NCBI RefSeq assembly: GCF_001038485.1
Contig: NZ_LDUE01000006.1
Coordinates: 44,601-108,600 of the forward strand
Direction: 5' to 3'
Length of the DNA stretch: 64,000 bases
Origin: Ornithinibacillus californiensis
GTDB lineage: Bacteria > Bacillota > Bacilli > Bacillales > Amphibacillaceae
Shown here: in pieces, positions 25,023 through 33,859 of the stretch
Layout of the letters: every line of letters starts with the position of its first letter
Numbering within the stretch: position 1 is the stretch's first letter
Notes under the pieces: generated by a model
The model's input: only the letters and a program-made list of their open reading frames with translations
What the model was told of the DNA's origin: nothing
Database searches by the model: none
Made by a program: the position numbers and the translations under genes

Positions 25023-26810
25023 TTATAGGGATACAAATTCCTCTACATCTCTCACACAAAGTGCAATTGCATCCTCCCAGAAATCTGGCTTTGTAAGATC
25101 TACATTTAGGTGCTTCATTGCTAAATCTTCAACATTCATTCGACCCGTATCACGTAATAGTGCGATGTAGTCATCTTCAAAACTTCGATTACTTTTTTCA
25201 GCGTAAGCATAGATTCCTAGGCTAAACAAGTACCCAAATGTGTAAGGGAAGTTATAGAAAGGTGTTCCTGTAATATGGAAATGCAATTTTGAAGACCAGA
25301 AATTAGGATCATATTCATCTAAAGAGTCACAGTAAGCTTCCTTTTGTGCCTCGATCATTAATTCATTTAACCGTTTAACGGAAACCATTCCTTGCTTACG
25401 TTCTTCATAGAACCTAGTTTCAAAGAGGAATCTTGCATGAATGTTCATAAAGAAAGCAATACTTCGTTGCAATTTATCTTCTAATAATTCTAGTTTTTCT
25501 TCCTTACTTTCCGCACTTTTCACGGTTGCATCAGCCACTATCATTTCAGCAAAAGTAGACGCAGTCTCTGCAACATTCATCGCATAGCCTTGATTCATGC
25601 CATGTACATCATTCATAACATGCTGGTGATACGCATGCCCTAATTCATGAGCAAGCGTTGAAATATTTGAAGTTGTACCAGAATATGTCATAAACACACG
25701 TGTTTGCTCACTATCAGGGAAACTTGTACAGAAGCCACCAGGACGCTTCCCAGCACGATCCTCTGCTTCGATCCAGCGTTTCTCAAAGGTCATTTTTGCA
25801 AACTCTGCCATTTTAGGACTAAATTTCCCAAAGTGATCTACAATAAAGTTTGCACCTTCCGTGTATGGTACGTTATTAACAGTTTTTGATAATGGAGCAC
25901 TAATATCATATATACTTAATTTTTCATTACCAAGTAGCTCCGCTTTTTTATTTAAATATTTTACAAAATGCTTTTTATTATTGGAAATCGCATTCCACAT
26001 CACATCTAATGTTTCTCTTTTCATACGATTAATTTTGAGTGGTTCTTTCAATACATCTCCCCAGCCACGATGTTTATACTTCTGTAATCTGAACCCTGCC
26101 AAATGATTAAGAGTTTGTCCGAATAAATCTGCATTATCTTCCCATGCCTTACTGATTTGTTTAAATACATATTTTCTAAATTCAGCATCCGGACTGCTTA
26201 ATTTATTGGCAGCCTGTCCTACTGAGTAAGATTTCGTTTCACCATTTTCTTCAATTTCTACAATCATTTTCCCAACTATTGTTTCATACATTTGGCCCCA
26301 TGCATTGTATCCATCAACAGCCAAGTCATTGATTAACACTTCTTGCTCTGCAGGTAACATTTCTTTCGCGGCAGTCCTTGTTTCGTTTAAAACAAAGGCA
26401 ACTTCTTGCAGTTGTTCATGTTGAAGTAAATCTTGCCATTCTTCCTCGGAAATAGCAGCAAGTTTTTGATTTAACGATGTTCGGATACCTCCCATTTGGG
26501 CACCAAAAGAACTTCTTTTCGCAACTAGTAAACTAGCATTCGTATCATTTACATTTTGAGCGCTTAAGCAACTAATAAAAGCAAATGATTCACGAAGCTT
26601 TTTCATCGTCTTTTCAAGCTTATTTACAATATTAGCTAACTTTGATATTCCCTCTTTGTCTTCCGGATTAAAAGCATGAACCATCGCTGATAAATCTTCC
26701 ATGTCGTTACTAACAGTTTCTAAATAAGATTGGAACTCCTTAGATTCACTTCCCCCTGGAAAAATCACATCCAAATCCCAAGTCATCTCGTATTCCCTAG
26801 TATGTTGCAT
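25023..26810 (-). CDS. M3-family oligoendopeptidase (PepF-type)
   Basis: 595-aa cytosolic zinc peptidase. The M3 signature is complete: TLAHELGHAYHQH (HExxH) with the third ligand Glu in AETASTFAEMIVAD about 25 residues later. The N-terminal helical domain and the C-terminal HFHITGTPFYNFPYTFGYLFSLG substrate-binding loop are typical of oligoendopeptidase F. Start taken at the ATG (26810) 6 nt after AAGGAGAGG; a TTG one codon upstream is less likely. Monocistronic. Confidence 0.93.
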   Translation of the reverse strand: MQHTREYEMTWDLDVIFPGGSESKEFQSYLETVSNDMEDLSAMVHAFNPEDKEGISKLANIVNKLEKTMKKLRESFAFISCLSAQNVNDTNASLLVAKRSSFGAQMGGIRTSLNQKLAAISEEEWQDLLQHEQLQEVAFVLNETRTAAKEMLPAEQEVLINDLAVDGYNAWGQMYETIVGKMIVEIEENGETKSYSVGQAANKLSSPDAEFRKYVFKQISKAWEDNADLFGQTLNHLAGFRLQKYKHRGWGDVLKEPLKINRMKRETLDVMWNAISNNKKHFVKYLNKKAELLGNEKLSIYDISAPLSKTVNNVPYTEGANFIVDHFGKFSPKMAEFAKMTFEKRWIEAEDRAGKRPGGFCTSFPDSEQTRVFMTYSGTTSNISTLAHELGHAYHQHVMNDVHGMNQGYAMNVAETASTFAEMIVADATVKSAESKEEKLELLEDKLQRSIAFFMNIHARFLFETRFYEERKQGMVSVKRLNELMIEAQKEAYCDSLDEYDPNFWSSKLHFHITGTPFYNFPYTFGYLFSLGIYAYAEKSNRSFEDDYIALLRDTGRMNVEDLAMKHLNVDLTKPDFWEDAIALCVRDVEEFVSL

Positions 26811-26922
26811 CAAACCTCTCCTTAATTAAAAAATTTGAACTAATTAATATATTACCAAGAAGTACAACATTTTTCACTAAAAATATTTTTGTTATCGAAA
26901 TATTTTATACTAGAAATAAATT

Positions 26923-26967
26923 AAGAAGATACCCCTATAGGATATTAACCCCAAGGGATATCTTCTT
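26923..26967 (-). terminator. Terminator of holin/amidase transcript
   Basis: Stem AAGAAGATACCC (26923-26934) with GGGATATCTTCTT (26955-26967), one bulged A. On the minus strand it lies directly after the amidase stop. Confidence 0.75.
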
Positions 26968-26973
26968 TAATAC

Positions 26974-28419
26974 CTATCTATTAGTAATAGTAGCTCCAGT
27001 ATTTGGATGAGCATAAATCTGCACTCTACCAAAATCTGCCGTTTCAATGATATACACATTTGCTTGTGTTGTACCTAGTATCTTATACGTTAAACCACCA
27101 AATTTCTTTGGATTTAAGAATCCTTTTTCATTTCCTTTAACTGGTGCTTTATTTAAAGGATAGACTCGCCATGAACTTTCTGCTGCAGGTAGTCGTAAAT
27201 ATCGGTCCCCTGGTTTTTCTAACGTAGATGTTGGCGCACGACTATCGTCATCACTAATGGTTGCCCCAGTACTTGGGTGTGCATAAATTTGAACTCTATC
27301 AAAGTCACTTGTTTCAATGATATATACATGGGCCTGAGTATTTCCTAATATTTCATAGGAAAGTCCACCAAATTTAGCTGGATTTAAGAATCCAACTTCA
27401 TTTCCTTTCACTGGGGATACGCCTAGTGGATATACTCTCCAAGATGTTTCACTAGAAGGTAAGTGTAAATGTTTCCCTGTTGAACTACTAGTATTTCCGC
27501 TACTTGGCTGTGGATTGCTTCCAGTTTGGGTACCGCTGGTTTTATTGATCGTAGCACCTGTACTAGGATGACCATATATTTTTACTTTTCCAAAGTCAGA
27601 CGTTTCAATGGTATAAACATGGGCTTGAGGATTACCTAATATCTCATAAGTTAGACCACCAAATTTGGCAGGATTTAAGAATCCTTTTTCATTCCCTCTT
27701 ACTGGTGCAACGTTTAATGGATAGACACGCCACGAGTTTTCTGATGCAGGTAAGTGAATGTATTGTCCGGTTGACTCAGTAGAACCACCCGAGCCCCCTG
27801 TTCCACCTCCTGATGGAGGATTAATAGGCACATTAACATGCCCTACATCACCTGAAGGACTTCGATACGTGTAACCAGCATACTCACAAAAGGCTTTAAC
27901 AACTGCTTCTGCATAATCTAGATGATTATTGCGAAGTTGGTTAATATCGTCTCCTGGTGAGTCCGCAAAACCGTATTCAATAATATTCGTTACAACTGAA
28001 CCTGTTTCTCGTATCATAAAATAGTAATCTAAACTTGAGTTACCAGGCATAGTTCTTGTAAACACACGACGAATATTCTGTCCAACTCTTCTTAGTTCCT
28101 GAGCAATTTTCTCTGCCATGTCCTTTCCATCATAAATGGAGTGGATTACTTCTGCGCCATCTCCACCACCTGCATTAAGATGATTAGAATGACAGTATCT
28201 TGCTCCACTACTTCTGACAATTCTAGTGCGTTCATCAGGGGACAATGTTTTATCAGTTGTTCTCGTTATTGCGACAGGAACACCTAATTCCTTATAACGA
28301 TTATATTGATACAATGATATCTTCAGTGCTAAATCCTTTTCCTTCCAATAACGATTGGTACCACCACCTGGGTCAATACCCCCATGGCCAGGATCAATGA
28401 TTAAGATTGGACTTGCCAT
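26974..28419 (-). CDS. N-acetylmuramoyl-L-alanine amidase (endolysin) with three tandem C-terminal repeats
   Basis: 481 aa, no signal peptide, as for phage endolysins. Amidase_3 domain at about 1-175: zinc ligands H12 in DPGHGGID, E27 in NRYWKEKDLAL and the His of CHSNHLNAG, with catalytic Glu in IIEYGFAD. Then a Gly/Ser-rich linker and three copies of a roughly 70-residue module (about 209-283, 308-378, 405-478) reading HLPASENSWRVYPL, KGNEKGFLNP.KFGGL.YEILG and VYIIETSDFGRVQIY. These are probably wall-binding, SH3-like units. It overlaps the upstream holin gene by 26 nt. Together they form a lysis cassette with no other phage gene close by. Confidence 0.9.
   Translation of the reverse strand: MASPILIIDPGHGGIDPGGGTNRYWKEKDLALKISLYQYNRYKELGVPVAITRTTDKTLSPDERTRIVRSSGARYCHSNHLNAGGGDGAEVIHSIYDGKDMAEKIAQELRRVGQNIRRVFTRTMPGNSSLDYYFMIRETGSVVTNIIEYGFADSPGDDINQLRNNHLDYAEAVVKAFCEYAGYTYRSPSGDVGHVNVPINPPSGGGTGGSGGSTESTGQYIHLPASENSWRVYPLNVAPVRGNEKGFLNPAKFGGLTYEILGNPQAHVYTIETSDFGKVKIYGHPSTGATINKTSGTQTGSNPQPSSGNTSSSTGKHLHLPSSETSWRVYPLGVSPVKGNEVGFLNPAKFGGLSYEILGNTQAHVYIIETSDFDRVQIYAHPSTGATISDDDSRAPTSTLEKPGDRYLRLPAAESSWRVYPLNKAPVKGNEKGFLNPKKFGGLTYKILGTTQANVYIIETADFGRVQIYAHPNTGATITNR
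26980..27780 (-). repeat. Three tandem in-frame repeats in endolysin gene
   Basis: Three roughly 215-nt repeats at about 26985-27205, 27258-27480 and 27550-27772, separated by Ser/Thr/Gly/Pro-rich linker codons. Amino-acid identity among copies is high (shared SWRVYPL, GNE.GFLNP, KFGGL, ILG..QA.VY, HP.TGATI), which points to duplication within the gene. Confidence 0.85.
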
Positions 28420-28669
28420 TTAATTTCCTCTCCTTTACTTTGATTAATCCCTTTTCTCGTAGTACCTCCCTCTGTTCTATTCCTCTCTTTGTTATATAAT
28501 TATTTTTAAACCACGTAATTAGTGCACTAATTGTTGTAAAAGTTACAGAAATAACTTGTTCCAATGTCTCACTAGCAATTGGAAGTGGTGATTTCCCAAA
28601 AATAACAAGCATTTGATTTACTAGTGCCAGAAGTAATATTGACGTCCGAATTATAGTACCTTTGTCCAT
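28394..28669 (-). CDS. Phage-type holin (SPP1/phi LC3-like)
   Basis: 91-aa protein with two hydrophobic helices (about 7-25, TSILLLALVNQMLVIFG, and 38-53, ISVTFTTISALITWF), a short turn (KSPLPI) and a basic, charged C-terminus (KRGIEQREVLREKGLIKVKERK). The wording LALVNQMLVIFGKSPLP...ALITWFKNNY is typical of the SPP1 holin family. It would form the membrane lesion that lets the amidase reach the wall. Ribosome binding site GGAGGTGAG. Confidence 0.9.
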   Translation of the reverse strand: MDKGTIIRTSILLLALVNQMLVIFGKSPLPIASETLEQVISVTFTTISALITWFKNNYITKRGIEQREVLREKGLIKVKERKLNGKSNLNH

Positions 28670-28836
28670 TTTTCTCTCACCTCCATTCTTTAAGTTAATA
28701 CTATTATTTTCTTTGCACCCTTAAAGGGGAACGGCTAATGAATAGATACAGCGTATTTCCATTATTAATAATCGAAACAAACAAAAAAAAAGGATACATA
28801 ATAATATTTAATTAATAATATTTTAATTAAAGCATC

Positions 28837-28865
28837 TTGACTTTAAGCAATTATGTATATATAAT
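28837..28865 (+). promoter_or_regulatory. SigmaA-type promoter upstream of yceI
   Basis: TTGACT (28837-28842), 17-nt spacer, TATAAT (28860-28865), about 55 nt before the YceI-family start. Matches the housekeeping consensus at 11 of 12 positions. Sequence-level evidence only. Confidence 0.75.
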
Positions 28866-28918
28866 TGGTTACGTAAAGTAAGCTAAGGTGAAAAAATAAT
28901 TATTGGAGGGGAATATTT

Positions 28919-29452
28919 ATGACAAAAGCAGTATGGAACATTGATAAAAGCCATAGTTCATTGGAGTTCACGGTAAAGCATATGATGATTTCTAAAGTAA
29001 AGGGAGTTTTTAACGAGTTTGATGCAACAGTAGAGGCAGATGTTAATGATTTAACAGATGCTGCAGTTGAATTTTCTGTAGACTTGAAGAGCATCGATAC
29101 TAGAAATGAGGATCGTGATAATCATTTACGTTCTAATGATTTCTTTGATATCGAAAACCATCCTAAAATGACGTTCGTTGCTACTGATATTAAGAAGAAG
29201 TCTGATAATGAATATGATGTTGTAGGAGACTTATCACTTCGTGGTGTTACAAAACCAGTAACATTTGATCTTACAATGGAAGGTGTTCATAAAGATCCGT
29301 GGGGTAATGAAGTTGCTGGATTTAGTGGTTCAACGAAACTTAACCGTAAAGATTTTGGTTTAGTATGGAATGCTGCCCTTGAAACTGGTGGCGTACTTGT
29401 TGGTGAAGAAGTAAAAATCAATATCGAACTAGAAGCACATAAGCAAGCATAA
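28919..29452 (+). CDS. YceI-family lipocalin-like protein
   Basis: 177-aa protein covering one full YceI domain: WNIDKSHSSLEFTVKHMMISKVKG at the N-terminus, DLKSIDTRNEDRDNHLRSNDFFDIENHP in the middle and FGLVWNAALETGGVLVGEEVKI at the end. YceI folds as a lipocalin-like barrel that binds polyisoprenoids or amide ligands. No signal peptide, so the protein is cytosolic here, unlike periplasmic proteobacterial YceI. Strong ribosome binding site (GGAGGGG) and promoter. Monocistronic, bounded by a terminator. Confidence 0.92.
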   Translation: MTKAVWNIDKSHSSLEFTVKHMMISKVKGVFNEFDATVEADVNDLTDAAVEFSVDLKSIDTRNEDRDNHLRSNDFFDIENHPKMTFVATDIKKKSDNEYDVVGDLSLRGVTKPVTFDLTMEGVHKDPWGNEVAGFSGSTKLNRKDFGLVWNAALETGGVLVGEEVKINIELEAHKQA

Positions 29453-29458
29453 ATTACG

Positions 29459-29496
29459 TAAGGGACTATTTCTCCGGTAGAGGAAATAGTCCCTTA
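29459..29496. terminator. Bidirectional terminator between yceI and vanW-like gene
   Basis: Stem TAAGGGACTATTTC (from 29459) with GAAATAGTCCCTTA (to 29496), plus two inner pairs. The right arm reaches the stop of the convergent VanW-like gene. Confidence 0.88.
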
Positions 29497-30354
29497 TTGA
29501 TTGTATTCAACAGAGTCTGAAGAATAGATTCGGATACTCATTTTACCATCATTTGCTTTTGCTCGAATTAATATAGGATGACTGTACTCATTCTTGAAAA
29601 CAAAGTCTGGTCCCCACCAACTGACAGTTGCATCTCGGCCAGGAGGTACATAAGGAACTGAGCGACTATGAGAATACCTTTCTACAATCTTTATCCCCTT
29701 AAGTGAAACAGCATTAAACAATGTTGAGGAAACTTGACAAATCCCTCCACCAACATCTTCTGATAGCTCTCCTTTTACAATAACCGGTGCCCTTTTGTAT
29801 CCTTTGTCTACCGTTCTTTTCCCAACAACTTTATTAAATGAAAATTCCTCGCCTGGAAAAACAACATAATTATTTATCGCCTCAGTAGCTAATCGAATAT
29901 TGTGGGAACGCTCTTTATTACCTGCTCGATAATATGTCAAATAACTCCCTATTTCGTTTGTACGTATATCTGATAATAATTCACTATCTACTTTAGGATA
30001 TAGTTTCTTTTTAGGTACCTTCATCTCGAAAGAAACATTGCTATAGTAGAACTCGTAGAAAAAGCGTATGAAATTCTCACGGTCTAAGGCATATCCATTT
30101 TTCTCGGGAATAATTGACCAGGATTCATCTAAAGATGCATTTGTTGGTGGTTCATATACTTGTTCTGCTAGTTTGTCCATGAAAAGAGACAACTTTTCTT
30201 GATTAATAAATAGATTATCTAAGTAATGATAAGCAAAATCATTACGAATAATTGTCTCATTTATTTCTCCATCAGATATCACTAATCGGTCAGCTGAAAT
30301 AAAGTTTGTGTTAATAATTACAAATAAAAGTATCAATAACAATGTTCGTTTCAA
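29494..30354 (-). CDS. VanW-family protein
   Basis: 286 aa with a secretion signal (KRTLLLILLFVIINTNFISA). The C-terminal VanW domain (about 150-280) has the usual blocks VFPGEEFSFNKVVGKRT, GGGICQVSSTLFNAV, ERYSHSRSVPYVPPGRDATVSW. VanW and G5/YoaR-like relatives are cell-wall associated; glycopeptide-resistance context is not needed and no van ligase genes are near. The N-terminal 130 residues resemble the peptidoglycan-binding-like region of YoaR proteins weakly. Function unknown, probably envelope related. Confidence 0.88.
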   Translation of the reverse strand: MKRTLLLILLFVIINTNFISADRLVISDGEINETIIRNDFAYHYLDNLFINQEKLSLFMDKLAEQVYEPPTNASLDESWSIIPEKNGYALDRENFIRFFYEFYYSNVSFEMKVPKKKLYPKVDSELLSDIRTNEIGSYLTYYRAGNKERSHNIRLATEAINNYVVFPGEEFSFNKVVGKRTVDKGYKRAPVIVKGELSEDVGGGICQVSSTLFNAVSLKGIKIVERYSHSRSVPYVPPGRDATVSWWGPDFVFKNEYSHPILIRAKANDGKMSIRIYSSDSVEYNQ

Positions 30355-30416
30355 ATAATCAACTCCTATTTTTATTATTTGAAGATGCTAACTTTTCATG
30401 TATAGGAATAAATAAA

Positions 30417-30442
30417 CCACCCTACTTAAGTAAGCAAGGTGG
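30417..30442 (-). terminator. Candidate terminator
   Basis: CCACC (30417-30421) and GGTGG (30438-30442) enclose an imperfect stem around CTTAAG; on the minus strand the exit is TTTATTT. It follows the 32-aa ORF at 30449-30547. Confidence 0.5.
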
Positions 30443-30448
30443 AAATGT

Positions 30449-30547
30449 TTAGTGAAAATCTCTATTCTCTTCTAATTTACGGCTTGCAATCATGTAGCCA
30501 ATAATGGTAGCTATTCCAATACTCAACCATTTCCATGTTTTCTTCAT
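30449..30547 (-). CDS. 32-aa membrane protein
   Basis: Short ORF preceded by AGGAGAGGTG. The product has a basic start (MKKTWKW), one hydrophobic helix (LSIGIATIIGYMIA, about 8-21) and a charged tail SRKLEENRDFH. A second in-frame ATG three codons upstream (30556) is closer to the ribosome binding site and would add MYV. It is codirectional with and about 27 nt downstream of the NDH-2 gene, so it may be its cotranscribed partner. Unrecognised. Confidence 0.55.
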   Translation of the reverse strand: MKKTWKWLSIGIATIIGYMIASRKLEENRDFH

Positions 30548-30574
30548 GACATACATACACCTCTCCTATCAGAA

Positions 30575-31786
30575 TTAAAATGGTCGAACTTTTCCTTTTT
30601 TCAGTAGCAATTTCGGTCCCCCTAATAAAAATAGATAACGATCATCTACAACCTTTTTCATAGCTGCTGCTGGCTTCCCATATAATTTCATTCCATTCAA
30701 AATAGACCCCATACCATCTGTAACACCTAGACTGGCTACCGTCCCTTTATCACTAAAAGTAAACTCCTCCAACGGTTCTTGGTTCATCAGTGCTTTTATA
30801 TTATTAGCACAAGTTGTTGCATGCTGCATTGCTGCTTGTGCGGTTGGTGGATAAGGACGCCCTTGTTTCTTATCCATTACCCATGCACAATCACCAATAA
30901 TAAAAATATTGTCGTGTCCAGGAGCACGTAAATCTCCGTTCACGGTAACTTTTCCTTTTGTAAGCTCAAAGCCAGATTTACTTAAAATCGAGCTCCCTTT
31001 GACACCACCAGTCCATACAATCGTACCGGCTTTAATTAGTTCGTTGTTGTCCCCTACAATAAATCCTTCCTCTGTACATTCGTTGATTCTAGTGTCTTCC
31101 ATTATATCTGCGCCCCGTTCTTGCAGGGACTTTTTAGCATAGGTAACCAAATCCTTATCAAATCCGGGAAGAATACTAGGCGCCGCTTCTACATTTATGA
31201 TTTTAACCTTGCCCCTATCAATGTCATATTTTTTACATAGCTTTGGAATTTTTTCTACTAATTCCCCAATGAACTCAATTCCAGTAAATCCTCCTCCCCC
31301 AACTAAAATTGCCAGACTATCGTCATCAGCATTGGAGTCTACATTATATCTTGCAAATTGATACTCTATATGTTCGCGTAGTAATTGGCAGGATTGAAAA
31401 TCCTCTATAAAAAAGGCATGTTCCTCCATCCCTTTAATTCCAAATGTATTGGTTTCATATCCTAGCGAAACAACTAAGTAATCATAAGTAAGTTCACTAT
31501 TTTCCAATAATACCTTCTGGTTATCCTTATCAATTGCTTCAACAGTATCATAGATTAGGCGAACTCGATTAGGACTAATAATATCACTAATCATAATTCG
31601 AACCTGGTTAGGATTAATTGTTCCTGCCGCTAACTCATGTAACCAGGTCGTTTGATAGTGATAATTATGCTTATTTATTAAGACAATTTCTGCTTCTTCT
31701 GGAGATAAATTTTTGATTAACTTTTTAGTTGCCATCATTCCTCCATAACCAGCACCTAATACTACAATTCTAGGCTTAGTGTTCAT
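30575..31786 (-). CDS. Type II NADH dehydrogenase (NDH-2) or related FAD/NAD-binding oxidoreductase
   Basis: 403-aa flavoprotein of the Ndh/YumB group. FAD-binding GAGYGGMMATKKL near the N-terminus; NAD-binding segment LVGGGGFTGIEFIGELVE; second FAD motif NIFIIGDCAWVMD; conserved QAAMQHATTCANNI. It oxidises NADH and passes electrons to menaquinone without proton pumping. Length agrees with B. subtilis YumB. The C-terminal membrane-binding segment is short here (LLLKKGKVRPF). Monocistronic apart from the small ORF downstream. Confidence 0.9.
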   Translation of the reverse strand: MNTKPRIVVLGAGYGGMMATKKLIKNLSPEEAEIVLINKHNYHYQTTWLHELAAGTINPNQVRIMISDIISPNRVRLIYDTVEAIDKDNQKVLLENSELTYDYLVVSLGYETNTFGIKGMEEHAFFIEDFQSCQLLREHIEYQFARYNVDSNADDDSLAILVGGGGFTGIEFIGELVEKIPKLCKKYDIDRGKVKIINVEAAPSILPGFDKDLVTYAKKSLQERGADIMEDTRINECTEEGFIVGDNNELIKAGTIVWTGGVKGSSILSKSGFELTKGKVTVNGDLRAPGHDNIFIIGDCAWVMDKKQGRPYPPTAQAAMQHATTCANNIKALMNQEPLEEFTFSDKGTVASLGVTDGMGSILNGMKLYGKPAAAMKKVVDDRYLFLLGGPKLLLKKGKVRPF

Positions 31787-31949
31787 ATCTATATCACCCT
31801 TTTCGCAATTATGCTTATCCTTTATTGGTTAAAGTTGCATTATTAGTATTATGTATAAACACCATTTGTATCCGATAAGTTTCTTACTTTCATTTAAGTA
31901 TGGTTATTTTCATTAGGACTAGCATAAATATGATTTAGGAGGGATTGAC

Positions 31950-32393
31950 ATGCCATTGAATTCATTTGAAAATCTTTCGACAGATACTACCAACCTGTTA
32001 AAAGAAGTAATAAAAAAACAAGGAAAAAAAGAGCGATATGAACAGTTACGGAATACTTCTCTCATAAGTGCATTAATTCTTTTATTAGTTTTAATGACTA
32101 TGCTGTATCTTTCTGACTTTTCATCAGTTACTGATCCATTTACTACCTTTGCAAACATTCTATTAAATCCAAACTACTTAATAATGATTGCTTTGATATC
32201 AATTTCATTTGTCTATTATAACTTTTATCAAAAAAAACTAAAAAAAGAGAAGGAAAAGCTAAATAAAGTACGTGCGGAAGCCATTGACCATCTCAACGAC
32301 TCTAAAAACTTAAACCTTCAAGATAAAGTAGATTCCATAAAAAAGTTAATGAAGGATGAGTATGATATCAATTTATATGTAAAAAACAAGTAA
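31950..32393 (+). CDS. DUF2663 / YpbF-like membrane protein
   Basis: 147 aa with two TM helices (about 40-55, SLISALILLLVLMTMLYL, and 75-95, YLIMIALISISFVYYNFY) separated by a Phe/Thr-rich loop, and charged cytoplasmic ends (EKEKLNKVRAEAIDHL). Length and topology match B. subtilis YpbF (DUF2663), to which I assign it with moderate confidence. Strong ribosome binding site (AGGAGGG). Function unknown. Confidence 0.6.
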   Translation: MPLNSFENLSTDTTNLLKEVIKKQGKKERYEQLRNTSLISALILLLVLMTMLYLSDFSSVTDPFTTFANILLNPNYLIMIALISISFVYYNFYQKKLKKEKEKLNKVRAEAIDHLNDSKNLNLQDKVDSIKKLMKDEYDINLYVKNK

Positions 32394-32407
32394 CCCAATT
32401 GCCTATA

Positions 32408-32483
32408 AAAAAACAGAGGGAGTATTGTCCCCGAAATTTAAAGCAAAAACCTAACTTTTGGGGACTCTTTTCCTCTGTTTTTA
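32408..32483. terminator. Long bidirectional hairpin terminator
   Basis: Outer stem AAAAACAGAGG with CCTCTGTTTTT and an inner stem GTCCCCGAAA with TTTTGGGGAC, spanning 32408-32483. Its T-rich plus-strand end and A-rich start serve the YpbF-like gene and the convergent SpoIID-like gene. Confidence 0.75.
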
Positions 32484-33761
32484 ATTTGCAATTTGTAAAG
32501 TTGGCGCAGATATATCCATGATGGTAGTACCAGGATAATAAAAACCAATGATCTCTTGATAATTTTTCCCTTGTTCTCCCATAAAGTGTGCTCCCCACTG
32601 ACTCATTCCGACACCATGCCCATAACCTCTTCCTTTCATCGTATACACATTGTTGACTAAGTCCAAAGAGTCGATTAAATAACTTTTAAAAATGGTACCA
32701 CCTATCATAGGACGAATACGATTAAGGTTAACTTCCTTTAGTTCAGCTTGCTCAAAGAGAATTAACCCATCCAATATTCTTCTCATAAATGTTACTGTTA
32801 TCGATCCTGTAACACTTCTTTGTGAGGCTAATTTATTACCATTAAGTTCAAATACAGGTATCGATAAAAGCTTTATTTCCCCTGGATAACCATTTCGGTT
32901 TAACCACTTTTTAATCGTGTTAGATAATTCAGGGTCAGTTTCTTTCGTCTCTTCCCACCATTTCGGATTAGTAAAATCAATCTGGTCGTAATCGATTTGA
33001 GTTTGATTAATGGAGAACTCCCATGGGTGTGTTGGGTCAAACGGATCATCTTTTATTGGGAAGTATTGCATAGGTTGTCCTCCCCACACATTCGCATTAT
33101 TTTCAGTTATTCCACCATTACTAGCGGAGTAAAAAGTTTCTATTAATCGATTATTGTATGTAATTACCTCGCCCTTTGTTTCTTCCACAGCCTTTGTAGT
33201 ATTAACATCCCATTCGTAGCCTCCATAAACCTGATAACTGATAGTATCATCAATGATTTGACCTAATTTGGATACGGCATACGTCCTTGCGGCTAAGGTT
33301 TGTGCTTTTAATGTTTCTATCCCCCATGATGAAAAGACTTCAAATGGTACAACACCTTTTAAATAATCTTCGAGAGGTAATTGATTAATCGGACGGATGG
33401 AGTCTTTCCCTTCAATTACAAATTCCATCGCACCTAAATATGGTCGTTCATTGATAAATATTGTATGTTCTAAATCATACGTTTGTGGAATTAGAACTAA
33501 TCCCCCACTTATTTTTTGTTTTTTCTGCCCCTTCTGTTTGATATATAATTCTCCCTTTTCTACTGAGATGGTATAGTTCACTCCCTCTAACAGTTTTAAT
33601 GTTGGATCTAAACTAAAAAATTCTCCTTTTACTTTAATGTTTAGTTCATCAGTTTTCCCAATATAGTTAACAAGTTTAACGGAGACCATTGGTTCAGCAC
33701 TAGTCAAAGTTGGTGCACATAAAATGCCTATGATTGTTAAAAGAAATGTAATGTATCTCAT
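32481..33761 (-). CDS. Secreted SpoIID/LytB-domain protein
   Basis: 426 aa. Cleavable signal peptide (MRYITFLLTIIGILCAPTLTSA) instead of the single TM anchor of sporulation SpoIID. The SpoIID domain is seen in LPLEDYLKGVVPFEVFSSWGIETLKAQTLAARTYA (split motif ending AARTYA), YSASNGGITENNANVW, and RGYGHGVGMSQWGAHFMGEQG near the C-terminus. SpoIID is a lytic transglycosylase acting on denuded glycan. The N-terminal 100 residues form a beta-rich SpoIID-associated domain. It could act in vegetative wall turnover or in spore engulfment; the free secretion signal leans to the former. Confidence 0.85.
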   Translation of the reverse strand: MRYITFLLTIIGILCAPTLTSAEPMVSVKLVNYIGKTDELNIKVKGEFFSLDPTLKLLEGVNYTISVEKGELYIKQKGQKKQKISGGLVLIPQTYDLEHTIFINERPYLGAMEFVIEGKDSIRPINQLPLEDYLKGVVPFEVFSSWGIETLKAQTLAARTYAVSKLGQIIDDTISYQVYGGYEWDVNTTKAVEETKGEVITYNNRLIETFYSASNGGITENNANVWGGQPMQYFPIKDDPFDPTHPWEFSINQTQIDYDQIDFTNPKWWEETKETDPELSNTIKKWLNRNGYPGEIKLLSIPVFELNGNKLASQRSVTGSITVTFMRRILDGLILFEQAELKEVNLNRIRPMIGGTIFKSYLIDSLDLVNNVYTMKGRGYGHGVGMSQWGAHFMGEQGKNYQEIIGFYYPGTTIMDISAPTLQIAN

Positions 33762-33859
33762 AGGTGTATTTTTTCAGGAAAGCATTAGGAATATACATGA
33801 TAAAAATATATTGACGAATCATCACTTTTTGTGTATTATCTAGTTAAGTTCATACGGTT

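Noticed and set aside
28738..28815. 25-codon ORF with AAGGGG upstream, before the yceI promoter
   Set aside because: Low-complexity Lys/Ile-rich product, AT-rich region, no recognisable feature. Probably chance.
29494..30354. VanW as a sign of a vancomycin resistance cluster
   Set aside because: No VanA/B ligase, VanH, VanX or VanRS genes in the window. Free VanW-domain proteins are common in Bacillaceae.
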